From Ypsolopha sequella (Eukaryota > Arthropoda > Insecta > Lepidoptera > Ypsolophidae), in the NCBI GenBank assembly GCA_934047225.1, contig OW203992.1, positions 6,251,501 to 6,315,500 of the forward strand: a DNA stretch of 64,000 bases. Direction: 5' to 3'. The position numbers and the translations under genes are program-made. Positions within the stretch are counted from its first letter, which is position 1; each line of letters opens with the position of its first letter. The notes under the pieces are model-generated. The model worked only from the letters and a program-made list of their open reading frames with translations, was not told the DNA's origin and searched no databases. This document shows, piece by piece, positions 47,601-58,302 of the stretch.

Positions 47601-50600
47601 GCCTTCAAAATCGGCTTTATTATATCTTATTAGCCTTTCACCCGCGGCTCCACCCGCGTTTTTTTAATCTACGCCCCGTTTTCGGCTTGGGCGTTATTTT
47701 GTCAACACCCCTTATAGCTTATATGTTCACCAGGTTCACTAAGATGATAATAAAGAAAACCAAATATGTTGGTGGTCTCGACTTAAGAGCAGTTTCGCAG
47801 CCGGATTGTGAAAACCCGCCTTTTTCTAATTAATCGAAACAGAACACTTAAGTTAACACTAATTAGTTATTCAACAAAACCTTATAACCTATGTATTGTG
47901 TATGTTGCCATCGCAAAGTTTCCATTGGCTTCTGTAAATTAGAAAATTCATTTTTTTTTTAATTCAAAATATTTGGAATTCATAATAGACGCTAGTGATT
48001 GTTGGCACTTGGTGGAATTTATAAAACATTGTTTAAAAAAAAAAACACACTTGTACTTATTTATTATGCCCGACCGGTTTCGCTTTAAAGCATTTTCTAG
48101 GGCCTTTTTATTGCACGTCATTTTTAGACATGGTTGTAGTATAAAAATATTTTTTTGTTAGTTAGGATTTGTAAAAGGCCCTAGAAAATGCTTTACAGCG
48201 AAACCGGTCGGGCATAATAAATTTTACTGTATATGTGGATAAGTACAAGTGCTTTTTTTTTCAAAAAAATTTGGAATTCGTATTTACAGAAGTTGGAGTT
48301 GCTCAATTCCCTTTGAAAAAAAAAGCTTGATCCTGGGTATCGAAAAATGACCCTACCGCACACATGACCTCATCATCTCCATCGAATTTAATACCACAAA
48401 AGTGCTTTTTCAAATTAGTTAAAAGTTGAAAATCACTAGAAGCTAGGTCCGGAGTTATGAGTTAACATTAACTGAATTAATCCGAACTAAAGCTTTATAA
48501 TTTCACACGTCGATCTGTCGTAACAATTGCTTCAATTTTTTTAACGTTGTCTTCAGTAGCGGCGGTAATTGGGGCGCCCAGGTCCTCTAAAAAGGCCGCT
48601 TTGGATGAATCATATTATGATTCTGTTCTAATGCCGTCTCTTTTGCACGCGTGAAAAAACTCTGACTCCATCCTACTTTCAAATCATTTTATGATTCACC
48701 CAAGTCGGCCTTTTTAGATCCCCAGAGCGAGTTTCGTCGTTACAGACGCTTTTGCCCCGTTTAAGGGGATGGCATACCCTAGCAACTTTTTTATTACCCG
48801 TCCAGCACAACAAGTCTAATGGCAAAGACTTTATTTGCTTTTCATAGAGGCGATTATATGTTGGCTCTTTGGCCTCTTTTTCTTGGACGCGTAATACTAG
48901 TGACCACGGAGCGAAAAAACAAATTGGTGTGTTTTTAGCTAATACTGAAATATCTTGTAGGGAAAAAAATATTGAATTTAGGTGATATACCTTCATATTT
49001 CTATTACCTATTTTATGAAAGAAAAATAAAGTTCATCTTTTAACCGCGTTCTTAAAGCGAACGTTAGAAAACCAAAAAAATAGAGGGTGCAAAACATTTT
49101 TTTTTGACAAAAGTATGAATCTTAGTACATTGTTTATACGTAAGATCCCTAGAGAAAAGATTAATAAATCAAATATTTTTTTTTCAATACAAGGAGAGTC
49201 CGAATTTCTTCAAACGAATCTTAGATAGCCTGGGGTTGGTCATGCTCTAGGCTCAGGTACAGTCTTAAATTTCGCGTACCAGTATGCTACTGAAGAATAA
49301 GACGGAGCATTGTCTCCCAAACTAGATTGTAGTTCTTCAAATATACGTTTAGTAGAAAAAAAATTCAGACAGAAATATTGAATAACCACGCTGACTTCGA
49401 TTTTCTAAATTTTGGACACGAATAAAGTTCCCGCAAAATGCAAATGACAAAAAATAATAATTTGGTGACAGTTATTTATCAAATTCTTTTTTAAATGTCA
49501 GGATCGTAGTAAATGGAGATCTTTCTATAGTCTTTAAAGTAGTAAAAAGTCGTGTCTGTATTTAATTTTGTTATATTTCTTTGTAATTTTAACAAATATG
49601 ATAATAATAAAAAAATAATAAACTTTATATTTTCGATATATTTCGGCCTCATCAGTGAGGCCGTCATCAGTCATGACTCGACTGCCGACTCATTGAGGCC
49701 GAAATATATCGAAAATATAAAGTTTATTATTTTTTTATTATTATCATATTTGTTAAAACTACAAATAAAAAGCTAATACAGCTAAAATTATATTTATTCA
49801 TGTTTTATTTCTTTGGTTTCCTTATTAATATTAAAACAATAAAATATGTTTTTACTCGTTACATTTCAGCCCACGGTATGGGGCCGTCATCAGCCGATTG
49901 GAACAAAGTATTGACAAATAAGTTATATAAAATAAAAAAGTAAAAGTCACACCTGTTAACAATTTCGGTTAACCAGTGAGCATAAAATAACATACCCCAT
50001 CTAATAATGTATCCCGCAAATGTCTTCTGGGATCTTTTCTGTGTGGGAACCGAAGCCTGTGCACTTTGAACACGCAGTTGTCTCTGTCTAACATATACAC
50101 CTCGTTCTCTCGCTCTATCAGCATCATGTATCTGAAATATTATAATGGCTTTACAATAGACGCCAAATTACACTAGTTCATCATAACTTCTCTGTCCAAA
50201 GATACGGTGTGAAAGGGATAGCATAATTATTTGGCGTAAATATTTGCATCTTGGTCCTACGGGAATGACACAAGAGGACTATCATTTACATTTTGTAGTC
50301 CAACCACATTTGAGTTACGCCAGGGACAGATATATGACTGACAATGAATTGTCTGGGGATCAGTATCTTGAGAAAACCCTAAAACTCCAACATTTTACCG
50401 AAGATACATACCTAACTCCATCAGCCTTCCACGAAACCCTGTAAGGTTTCTCATGCAACTTCCTAAGATTTGACGTGTCCATAGAAACAGGCTGTGAACC
50501 TGGGAATCCAGTGCTTCTCCACTCGCAAAACTCCTGGGCTTTCCTCTGGACCTCACCGAGTCTGGGCTGGGTGTTGAAGGGTTCTACACCTTGGACTCCA

Positions 50601-53293
50601 GGTATGAATGTCGTCTTTTTGTGCGTGGTTTCTCTGCGGCCCTTGCTCTTATGTTGTCTGTGACTGGAAGTTGAAAAGTTTTTGTAGAATGCTTACACAA
50701 GATTGTTCTAACTTACTTAGCCCTTGGCCTTTGAATTGTTTATATGTATAAATCAAAATGTCATCTATGGTATTCATTTCTGTAAAAATTAACTACTTAC
50801 ACTTAAATCAGGGAAAAGCATTACTCCAGAGCAGGTTTAATTATAAATTCGTGACAGAGTTTAGGTAAGACTGGGACAATCTCTGACATTGCCTCGAAGG
50901 AGCATGTAGTGACGAAACTGTAAGTTATGATATCATTTTATTTACTGATGCTTACTTTGATTTAGAATTAGAAGAAGAATCCTGGGGTACACTTGAGTTA
51001 CTTGGTGCATCATCATCATCATAGTCAATTTCTTCCTCTGAAATTATTGAATATTTTGTATTAGGAGCCTTGGAGTAGACTAAATAATTCCTACTTTGGG
51101 AAATGACATACATTCACACATGTGCTGATAACTGTATTCCAAAGGGGTAGGCAGATACCAAAGATTTCCATCTGCTATGATCCTCTTTTGCATCTTCCAC
51201 ATCTATCCAGTCATACAAGCTCTTTTATTCCATGTGCTTCTGAATTTGCCCTTTTTCAATGTGTACCCAATTAGGTTTGCATACATATTTCTATAGTGGC
51301 CAGGCCAAGGTTTACCTTCCACTTGCACCGTACATTTATTTCATCACTACTATTATTCATCCTCTCTATATACATATTTCCAAATTGAAGCATTCTTTTT
51401 TACAAATTAATAACTGCATCTTCTTTCAGTTTTCAATTAACCCTGATGTTGATATTATAGAAATAAACAGGTGTATTCATTGGGCCTGTGAGGCTCACAC
51501 TCTCCCATGAAGGCAAAAGTTCAATATTAAGAATACTAATTAATTATTTAAAAACATCGACTTACATGAATTAAATTATCTCATGATTTGCGGAATGTTT
51601 CGAATTCTTTCAGAATTCGTTATTAAGGGAGCAAGTGTCTGTTGTCAGCGACAAGAATCAAGAAACCTTTCAAAATTAACCTTTGGCAAATTATTGTTTA
51701 AAGACCTTTGGCAAATTATTGTTTGACTCTGATTTTGACAAGTTTTTCAGTTTGGGTAGCAATTGGAAACACTTCTTCTAAACTCTTTATAAGAATGAAG
51801 TGGAAGTATGTGGTATTGTATTAGGTCATTGACTGTAGCAATGACCTTAAACTGAATAGAAACAATGACTGACCAATACACCAATCAGGTTTGGGAGGTG
51901 CCGCTGGAGTGAACTCTGCATCATCATAGCGTCTATACAACTCTTGCAGATAATCCTGTTTGTAAATGCCTGGTGGTCTGAAAAAGAATACACTTTGATA
52001 TGTACTTACAGCAAATTTATTTTATTTATAAATAAATAAAGATTAAAATCCTTATTTAAGGATTTTACTTGGCCGGTCTGATGTTAAACTCTCCATCCTC
52101 TATTACACATTTTAGGCCAACCAAGTATTGCACAATCTGTACTAGTACTATTAATAGACTGCATATTTTACAAATTTTAAAGATACCTTTTTTTGAGTAA
52201 CTAAGCCTAGCTGTATACCAGGGTGGTTTTTATGGCATGGTAGAACTTCATTCATCAAGATAGTGTTCTGGTTTCAGGGTTCAAATCTGATTAGCTTGGG
52301 ACATATACAAGGTGACTTTTTGATCATCGTCCAAATTCATACTGGAGGCTTGATAAGTGGTCAGTATCTCGGATCAATAAAATTTTTTGTGAAATTCGTA
52401 AAATGAAATTTCGACTTCCCATAGTAATTCACTTCCAGTCCCGAGTCATGATACTGATCACTTATCAAGCCGCCAGTATGAATTTGGATGATGATCAAAA
52501 AGTCACCTTGTATATACTCAGCTTGTTAATTCAAAAAGTGTCAGTTAAACAAACCTCATGTTAGCAAACTCATTGATCGCAGCCTCCACGCTACAATCTA
52601 GCTGTTCCACCATATAGCAGACCAGTAGGAACCCAGTTCTGTTGAATCCATGTGTGCAGTGGACACCTATGACTTCTAGTGGGTTTTGGCTTACAAATCT
52701 GCTTATAAGTTGAATAAAAGTTCTGAAATGTACATTAAAGTTATGTTAAAACCAATTTATGATAAAACTAATGGATTTTGGTAATGCAGTATAGACAATG
52801 CTTATATATTTATGCCCAGCCATGGCTTGAAACAAGATGCAACAAAAATAAACCATTTAATAAGATAGTTTGGTTGTAATATTGTAAAAATAATTACTTT
52901 GTCTGATCCAATGATGGAGTCTCCCCGTGACCACGACATTGCAATTTTACATATTTACTGTCCATGTCTTCAACTTCCTTTTTATCGTAAAAGCGACTCG
53001 TATTCGTCAAATCCACCCAAAGGCCGAGCTTCATCTACAAAATAGATAAGAAAGTAAATAAACAGCTGATTGAAACAATAGTGCAATTTGTACAAAATTC
53101 TACCCACTTTCAAGCTTTTCATGTAGACGAATAACATGGAAGGTGTGAACCTGTTCTCTTCTGGTACTTTATCGTTGAACTGATGTCCCAAAGGCGTTTT
53201 GAAAGCCAAAAACTTTCCAGCAATCAAACCCATAGCTTTTCGTGGACAGTTTAACCACCTATTAGGGATAGGCCCAGAGTCCCTGTGTGCCAT
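41670..53293 (-). CDS. mRNA-capping-enzyme: mRNA-capping enzyme (RNA 5'-triphosphatase and guanylyltransferase), 12 coding exons, complete
   Basis: This bifunctional nuclear enzyme removes the gamma phosphate of nascent RNA and adds GMP, acting on RNA polymerase II transcripts. Exons are 53293-53108, 53034-52898, 52722-52555, 51977-51874, 51037-50956, 50663-50412, 50131-49996, 46960-46815, 45213-45048, 43728-43628, 43020-42830 and 41788-41670. All phases agree; 1788 bp encode 595 aa (human 597). The triphosphatase half begins [20 protein letters not shown] and has the cysteine-phosphatase loop [10 protein letters not shown] (Cys about 130). A short acidic, Ser-rich linker ([16 protein letters not shown]) leads to the nucleotidyltransferase with KADG (nucleophile Lys about 305), [10 protein letters not shown] (motif IV) and CDDVLKWKP (motif V). 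The C-terminal OB fold includes KIIECKFEN and [14 protein letters not shown]. Exon 1 ends before GTGGGT, a less usual donor chosen because it alone preserves family spacing. Introns hold several MITEs. Confidence 0.97.
42104..42358. mobile_element. hAT-type MITE with 8-bp target duplication
   Basis: The ends are inverted repeats (cagtggcgtgcattgaactt and complement) and the flanks repeat ctattgtg at 42096-42103 and 42359-42366. An 8-bp duplication with CAGTGGCG ends is the signature of the hAT superfamily. It has no coding capacity and lies in the last intron of the capping-enzyme gene. Confidence 0.9.
43105..43275. mobile_element. AAAGCCGATTCTGAAGGC-arm MITE, copy 1
   Basis: Long arms (aaagccgattctgaaggctt and its complement, continuing into agtgctgtcaaaac) enclose about 70 bp of centre containing ccaaagtaattta. 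Copies lie at 47454-47621 and 56961-57127. It is in intron 10 of the capping-enzyme gene. Confidence 0.85.
44898..45022. repeat. small inverted-repeat element next to a splice site
   Basis: The stretch gggcttttgatatggcatg at the left is matched in complement by atgtgctatatcaaaagcc at the right. It begins about 25 bp beyond the 5' splice site at the end of capping-enzyme exon 9 (45048). Confidence 0.5.
46470..46700. repeat. degenerate direct repeats in an intron
   Basis: Variants of ttggcctagttgccttac recur three times (near 46472, 46577 and 46670) within intron 7 of the capping-enzyme gene, with ggccgagctgg- and cggcct-rich sequence between. No coding frame fits. Confidence 0.35.
47040..47200 (-). 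mobile_element. LINE 3'-end-like repeat (copy 2)
   Basis: It matches the copy at 33880-34030 through tttataacactttttgcac, aaacatggtgtacaaa and agcaatatctttcaggcaa. It lies in intron 7 of the capping-enzyme gene, immediately upstream of exon 8 in transcript order. Confidence 0.5.
47454..47621. mobile_element. AAAGCCGATTCTGAAGGC-arm MITE, copy 2
   Basis: It has the same arms and centre as the copy at 43105, with a few substitutions (gtagccaattctgaaggctt at the left). Intron 7 of the capping-enzyme gene. Confidence 0.85.
48046..48256. mobile_element. fold-back element with CACTTGTACTTAT arms
   Basis: The left arm runs cacttgtacttatttattat, then gcccgaccggtttcgct and gcattttctagggcc; the right arm is its complement, with an insert of about 14 bp in the outer part. 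A related half-copy (gaaaccggt... cagtacaagtgttttt) may sit near 45.31-45.38 kb. Confidence 0.65.
49581..49764. mobile_element. palindromic element with GATATATTTCGGCCTCA arms
   Basis: The outer arms (tttaacaaatatgataataa and complement) and inner arms (ttcgatatatttcggcctca and complement) pair almost perfectly around a short centre with gccgtcatcagtcatgactc. An adjacent stretch (49865-49910) repeats the phrase ggccgtcatcag, so a related copy may follow. Intron 7 of the capping-enzyme gene. Confidence 0.75.
51100..51240. repeat. interspersed repeat with TCATACAAGCTCTT motif (copy 1)
   Basis: The order gtaggcagataccaaagat, ttccatctgctatgatcctc, atctatccagtcatacaagc is repeated, with changes, at about 62480-62665. 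It lies in intron 4 of the capping-enzyme gene. Family not named. Confidence 0.5.
52318..52510. mobile_element. CAAGGTGA-end MITE, copy 3 of 3
   Basis: It has the same ends as the copies at 19377 and 31217 but lost about 65 bp of one arm (cttccagtcccgagtcatga is the join). Flanks are TATA. Intron 3 of the capping-enzyme gene. Confidence 0.85.
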
Positions 53294-53978
53294 GGCGAGA
53301 ATGCAAATTTACACAAAACAGGAGCACACAATTTACTTTACACACATAAAATTGGCACTGTGCTTTGTGTTTTTGCTGTTTATTTTAGACCAAAATTTTG
53401 TTCACGACATCGATGCGATAACCTTCCACGAACATCCATCAAAATACAATGCTGACAACATGAAGAAAAGAAAAAAGGTGTTACCATTTTAAAACGCAGT
53501 ACCCAAACTGATAGCGCCTCGTTCAGTTTGATCGTTAGACGACGCCCACCTAAATTCTAAATTCGTTGCGGGGGCAATGAATAAGCCCTGCACTCATTTT
53601 TTGGTTATCTCCGCAATTGTTGTGAGTACATATTGAACACTCCCCGCGGTCAGTCAGCTCAGCCCACCTGAAATTCCATTTCTTTTGAACGCGTTCAATT
53701 TGTACATTCTATTCTGCTGTCAGTGTTAGGTGGACTCAAGAGCGGGCGATCAAAGCATCAGCCGTTCATAAGTTAACAATTTCGTCAGGTTCCAACACTG
53801 ACAGCAAGATAGCGTATACAATTTTCAACGCATGCCACCATATATTTATACTGGCCTATAGACGAACTGACAGCCCGCGTCAACTAGTGATGTACATTAT
53901 ACGTTCAAGAACTATCGAAGTGGATGGTAACAGATGGAAATCTGTAGTCTTTGCCTACGTCTCTAGGCGATATATATA
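53294..53978. other. 5' flank of the capping-enzyme gene
   Basis: No second gene is seen. The promoter of the capping enzyme should be here; no clear TATA box was found at a convincing distance. The stretch ends at the TA next to the Tc1/mariner-type element. Confidence 0.35.
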
Positions 53979-56493
53979 CAGGGTGTCCCATAATAAGCGA
54001 ATCAAATTGTTATGGGAGGTAGCTTAGTCCAATTCCTATCAAATAAAATAAACATAGGTGAAACAAAAGTTCGATGGTTTTTGAGTTAATTAACTTTTTC
54101 AAAAAAATTTGAAAACATCTTCCCGTCCCTGTTTTTTTTGCTGTCATTACTTTATTTTTCAGTTAAGAATTTTTTTATTTTCAGAATATTATTTAAAAAT
54201 AACTATTTCATGAATTGGCTACCAAACATTTTAGAAAAGTTACACCAAATTTAAATGGCAAGACTTTGTTTTCACTTCTTGTGTAAATTCGAAAAAAATC
54301 TTTAAACTTTGGATCTCTGTGATGAAAAAAAAAGTATGGAGTGGGAATGATAAACTATTTTAAAAACTTGCTCATTTAATGTTCTTTTTAGAAATGTAAG
54401 ATATGTGACCATTTTCATAAGAATAAGCCTATTTATTAACCTTGATCAACGGCAGGAATGGATATTTAAAAAATATTATCCATAATTTGAACTAAAAATC
54501 TTATTTACACTATCGCATCGACGTTCTAACCGTTCTTTTGACTATTTATCTAAGAACAGTTAAAAAATAAACAAGGACATCAACAGCGTGATGTATAGCT
54601 GTCTCGTTTTAACATGAAGCTAGCTGCCATGCCACTACTAATTTGCCATTGTTGTTTGTTTGCGCACTCACTTGTCGCTCAGTGCAACACTTTACCTACT
54701 GTGCTACACTCGTGTACTATCACTGCTTCCGTATTGCGATATTCCAACGAACCTGGCTTTAATTTGGACTTTGCTGTGCTCTTGATTTGTTATCTTGTGA
54801 AGTGTACGACTTGGCGCTTCTCGGGACTTGTTTTGCTTGTGAATTGGATCATTGTGTTTGTGATTTGTTGCATCATGGCAAATCATCAAGACCATCCATT
54901 TACCCATCATGAGTATGCAGATATGCATTTGATTTATGGAGAAACCAGACATTTCGACGAAATACGTGGAAGTGTCACATACTCTGCTAAACAAGCTGCA
55001 AGGATTTATGCTGATCGTTATCCAAACCGACAATACCCACAATATGGAGTTTTTTTAAGGGTTGACAAAGCCTTCAGAGAAGGAAGAAATCCAGGCAGAC
55101 ATGGTGGTGAGGGTAGACCTGTAGAGGTTGACGATGAGGAAGTTCTCTTACAAATTGAAGACGATCCATCAACTTCCTGTCGGCGCATCGAACAAACTAC
55201 GGGAATACCGAAATCCACTGGGCATAGAGTACTCAAACGATATCAATATCATCCTTACCATGTTACGCGTGTACAAGCACTTCTGACACGCGATTATGCG
55301 AAGCGCGTGGTATTTTGCCAACGAATGCTACGCAAACACCAAGAAGACCCGGATTTTTTTAATCACGTATTGTGGAGTGATGAGTCCGCCTGCAGGAAAG
55401 ATGGCTACATCAATTTGCATAATATCCACAGTTGGCGGATGGTCAATCCGCATGAAAAGAAGGAAGACCATTCACAGTACCAATTTAAAATAAACATGTG
55501 GGCCGGAATTTACAACGGTCGAATCGTGGGCCCAGTAGAACTGCCCTCAGTTCTGAATGGACAAAATTACTTGGAATTTCTGCAAAATACTTTGCCAGTT
55601 TTGTTAGAAGACGAGTCATTTCAAGCCAGAGCACAAATGTGGCTGCAAAATGACGGGTGTCCGGCTCATTATGCTGTTCAAGTAAGATCTCATCTCAACG
55701 AAGCATACCCGAAGCATGTGCAACGAGTGACACAAGCCGCCAGAAGCATATCGGCACTCAGCCTGCGCCGACTAAAACGAAATTTTTTGAAAAGTTGTCA
55801 TTTATGCATTCGCACAGGCGGGCGTCAGTTCGAACATTTGTTATAAGGAGATATTCTTAAAAAAAATTGTATCACTTTTTCTTGTCGGTATACACTTTTT
55901 TATAATAAAAAAAATAATCACTTCTTCACATTGTTTTAATTAAAACTCAACAATTTTTACTTTTATAGCATTTTAGTTCAAATTATGGAAAGTAAATATT
56001 TTTAAAAATCCATTCCAGCCGGTGGTCAGGGCCAATAACTAGTCTCGTCCTTAAGAAAGTGGTCAAATGTTATACATTTTTGGAAATAACATTAAATGAG
56101 CAAGTTTTCAAAATAGTTTATCATTCCCACTCCATACTTTTTTTTTTCATCACAGAGATCCAAAGTTTAAAGATTTTTTTAGAATTTACACAAGAAGTGA
56201 AAACAAAGTCTTGCCATTTAAATTTGGTGTAACTTTTCTAAAATGTTTGGTAGCCAATTCATGAAATAGTTATTTTTAAATAATATTCTGAAAATAAAAA
56301 AATTCTTAACTGAAAAATAAAGTAATGACAGCAAAAAAAACAGGGACGGGAAGATGTTTTCAAATTTTTTTGAAAAAGTTAATTAACTCAAAAACCATCG
56401 AACTTTTGTTTCACCTATGTTTATTTTATTTGATAGGAATTGGACTAAGCTACCTCCCATAACAATTTGATTCGCTTATTATGGGACACCCTG
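53979..56493 (+). mobile_element. 2.5-kb Tc1/mariner-type transposon with about 410-bp terminal inverted repeats
   Basis: The ends are cagggtgtcccataataagc and its exact complement, both flanked by TA. The arms stay complementary inward to about 54385 and 56083, through phrases such as ggtagcttagtccaattcct and aatggcaagactttgttttc, with few mismatches. The interior holds one transposase frame. Very long TIRs and the TA duplication are seen directly; the family within the IS630-Tc1-mariner group is inferred from the protein. Confidence 0.92.
54875..55846 (+). CDS. DDE transposase with an in-frame deletion removing the third catalytic residue
   Basis: The most likely start is the ATG at 54875 (MANHQDHPFTHHEYADMHLI); the frame is also open upstream to 54614 but that leader is hydrophobic and unlike the family. 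Predicted length is 323 aa. Residues about 10-75 match a DUF4817-type helix-turn-helix (HEYADMHLIYGE, AARIYADRYPNRQYPQYGVF). A second DNA-binding part (TSCRRIEQTTGIPKSTGHRV) follows. The catalytic core shows the first Asp in VLWSDES and the second in LQNDGCPAHYA. The expected block with the third acidic residue (family pattern SPDLTPLDFFLWG) is missing: after HLNEAYP the protein jumps to the conserved end GGRQFEHLL. No stop or frameshift accompanies this, so a truncated, cleavage-incompetent protein could still be made. Confidence 0.85.
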   Translation: MANHQDHPFTHHEYADMHLIYGETRHFDEIRGSVTYSAKQAARIYADRYPNRQYPQYGVFLRVDKAFREGRNPGRHGGEGRPVEVDDEEVLLQIEDDPSTSCRRIEQTTGIPKSTGHRVLKRYQYHPYHVTRVQALLTRDYAKRVVFCQRMLRKHQEDPDFFNHVLWSDESACRKDGYINLHNIHSWRMVNPHEKKEDHSQYQFKINMWAGIYNGRIVGPVELPSVLNGQNYLEFLQNTLPVLLEDESFQARAQMWLQNDGCPAHYAVQVRSHLNEAYPKHVQRVTQAARSISALSLRRLKRNFLKSCHLCIRTGGRQFEHLL

Positions 56494-56960
56494 TATATGT
56501 ATATACCCACGCCACTGCCCGTCACCCGCATGTTTTATGTAAGAACCAGCAATTGGGGATTTTAATTTCTCTTAACAGAAAGTTTACAATTATCCGGACC
56601 TTTTTGCAAAAATCCTAGGATTTCAACGTTGTTCTGATTTTTCCGATTATCCTGCAACATCGATATCAATAACATTTTCGATAATTTCAACGTACATGTA
56701 AATTATGTTGATGAAAAATATATCCACCAAAATTATCCAAACTATGAACAACCTGACTTTTTTCCATGCAGAATATAAAAATTCACAATACGATTGATAT
56801 TAATTCGTATTTTAAACAGAATATAACAGAAATTGAACCAAAAAATAAACGCGTCGTAGCAGTGACGACGACGTCCTGAGAATTGACCTGTGAATGGCTG
56901 TGAAATCAGGATTATTTCTTTGATTGAACCCCAAAGCCACTCACGGAACAAGTAACTATT

Positions 56961-57127
56961 GTAGCTGATTCTGAAGGCTTTAATTTTAGTTTTAGTGCTG
57001 TCAAACATAAAATTATTCCAAAGTAATTTACATTCTGTTCTTAACTCTTAAGGACTATTTTGCAATGAAGGAAATTTAGTTTTGACAGCACTAAAACTAA
57101 AATTAAAGCCTTCAGAATCGGCTTTAT
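56961..57127. mobile_element. AAAGCCGATTCTGAAGGC-arm MITE, copy 3
   Basis: Same arms and centre as the copies at 43105 and 47454 (left end gtagctgattctgaaggctt). It lies between the capping-enzyme and phosphatase genes. Confidence 0.85.
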
Positions 57128-57657
57128 TGTTGAAGACTTGTAGTATTTCAAATTCAAATTCATTTATTAACAGGACAAAAAACAAAGATTGGCGTTCTCT
57201 AGTCCCCACAGTAGGATTCCTTGGGTGGTGGGGACTAGCTTCTTTTACTCGTCTGCTGATTATACAAAATTAAAAACACAGATCTTAGCTACAATAAATT
57301 ACTCAGTTACCATTAATTACATTGAATTTAAAATTATAATAAATTGATTAAAATATGAATTTACATCTAATACGAATTATATGACTGAATTAAAATTAAA
57401 TAAAAATTAAGTTAAAAATGTCAATCAAATTATAAATTAATCACAGAATTAAGATAAAAAAAAATTATGATACAAAATTAGGATTACAAAATAAAAATAA
57501 AAATAAAATAATAATTAAAATAAAATAAAATTACAGTTTGAGAATTTAAAATTAAGAATTTGAAGCTCACACGTATACAATTTATTTGGAATAGGGTAGG
57601 TGATGAAAGAGGGTGTATGTGTGTGTGTAAGGGTGTATGCGGGTGTGTAATAGTGTG

Positions 57658-57660
<3 letters not shown>

Positions 57661-57694
<34 letters not shown>
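57661..57694. repeat. GT dinucleotide microsatellite
   Basis: Seventeen uninterrupted GT units, preceded from about 57611 by imperfect GT-rich sequence. Length is likely variable between individuals. Confidence 0.95.
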
Positions 57695-57697
<3 letters not shown>

Positions 57698-58302
57698 TTA
57701 TGATAGAGAGTAACTAGGGATAAACAAGAATAAACAGAAAAAAATCCAAAAGCTAAAGAGCTTTTTACTCTTGCTATATTGCCTTATGGGATTTTCTTCT
57801 CCTTCGCACGATATATTTGTCTATAAGCCAGTATATACTAAGTCTATGCATACCACCGAAATGGCATTAGAATCTGTGTCGCAAGCGCAACCCCTATGTA
57901 GTTTATGAACGCGGCCCTGTTTGTGAGTTTTGACGCTTCTAAAAAGGTTTATATGTTATTATAGTTCAGCTTCTTTTACGTTTTGATATCATAGGTGCGC
58001 AAAACGAAATACAGCCTTGTTGAATGGGTATGGAGAGAATTGACAACTGTTAGAAATTATGTGACTATACCTAACTCATTTTCGCTTATGTATTTGTTGT
58101 AAGTGTAAAAGAGAAAGACAAAAAAGCATAAATTCTTTTCTTTATCTCCAAGTTGGTAGCAGTTGAAAGTGGTATTTGCTATGCTGCTGCTCGGAGCCTG
58201 CCATTTTGTAAGATAAAAGTGAGATAAAAAATAGTTTTATGGTGTTAAAATTTTACAAAAACTCTGTTGCCGATTGGAAAAGGGCCCAAAACAAATGTTT
58301 AA

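Larger units (their letters stand above)
56494..58302. other. 5' flank of the phosphatase gene, repeat-rich
   Basis: No coding sequence is recognised. It contains a MITE (56961-57127), an A-rich LINE-tail-like stretch (about 57140-57550; caaattcaaattcatttatt at its start) and a GT microsatellite. The phosphatase promoter and 5' UTR should lie near its right end; no TATA box was convincing. Confidence 0.4.

Noticed and set aside
53199..53492. 97-codon plus-strand frame over the start of the capping-enzyme gene
   Set aside because: It is the antisense shadow of capping-enzyme exon 1, whose minus-strand reading matches the family strongly.
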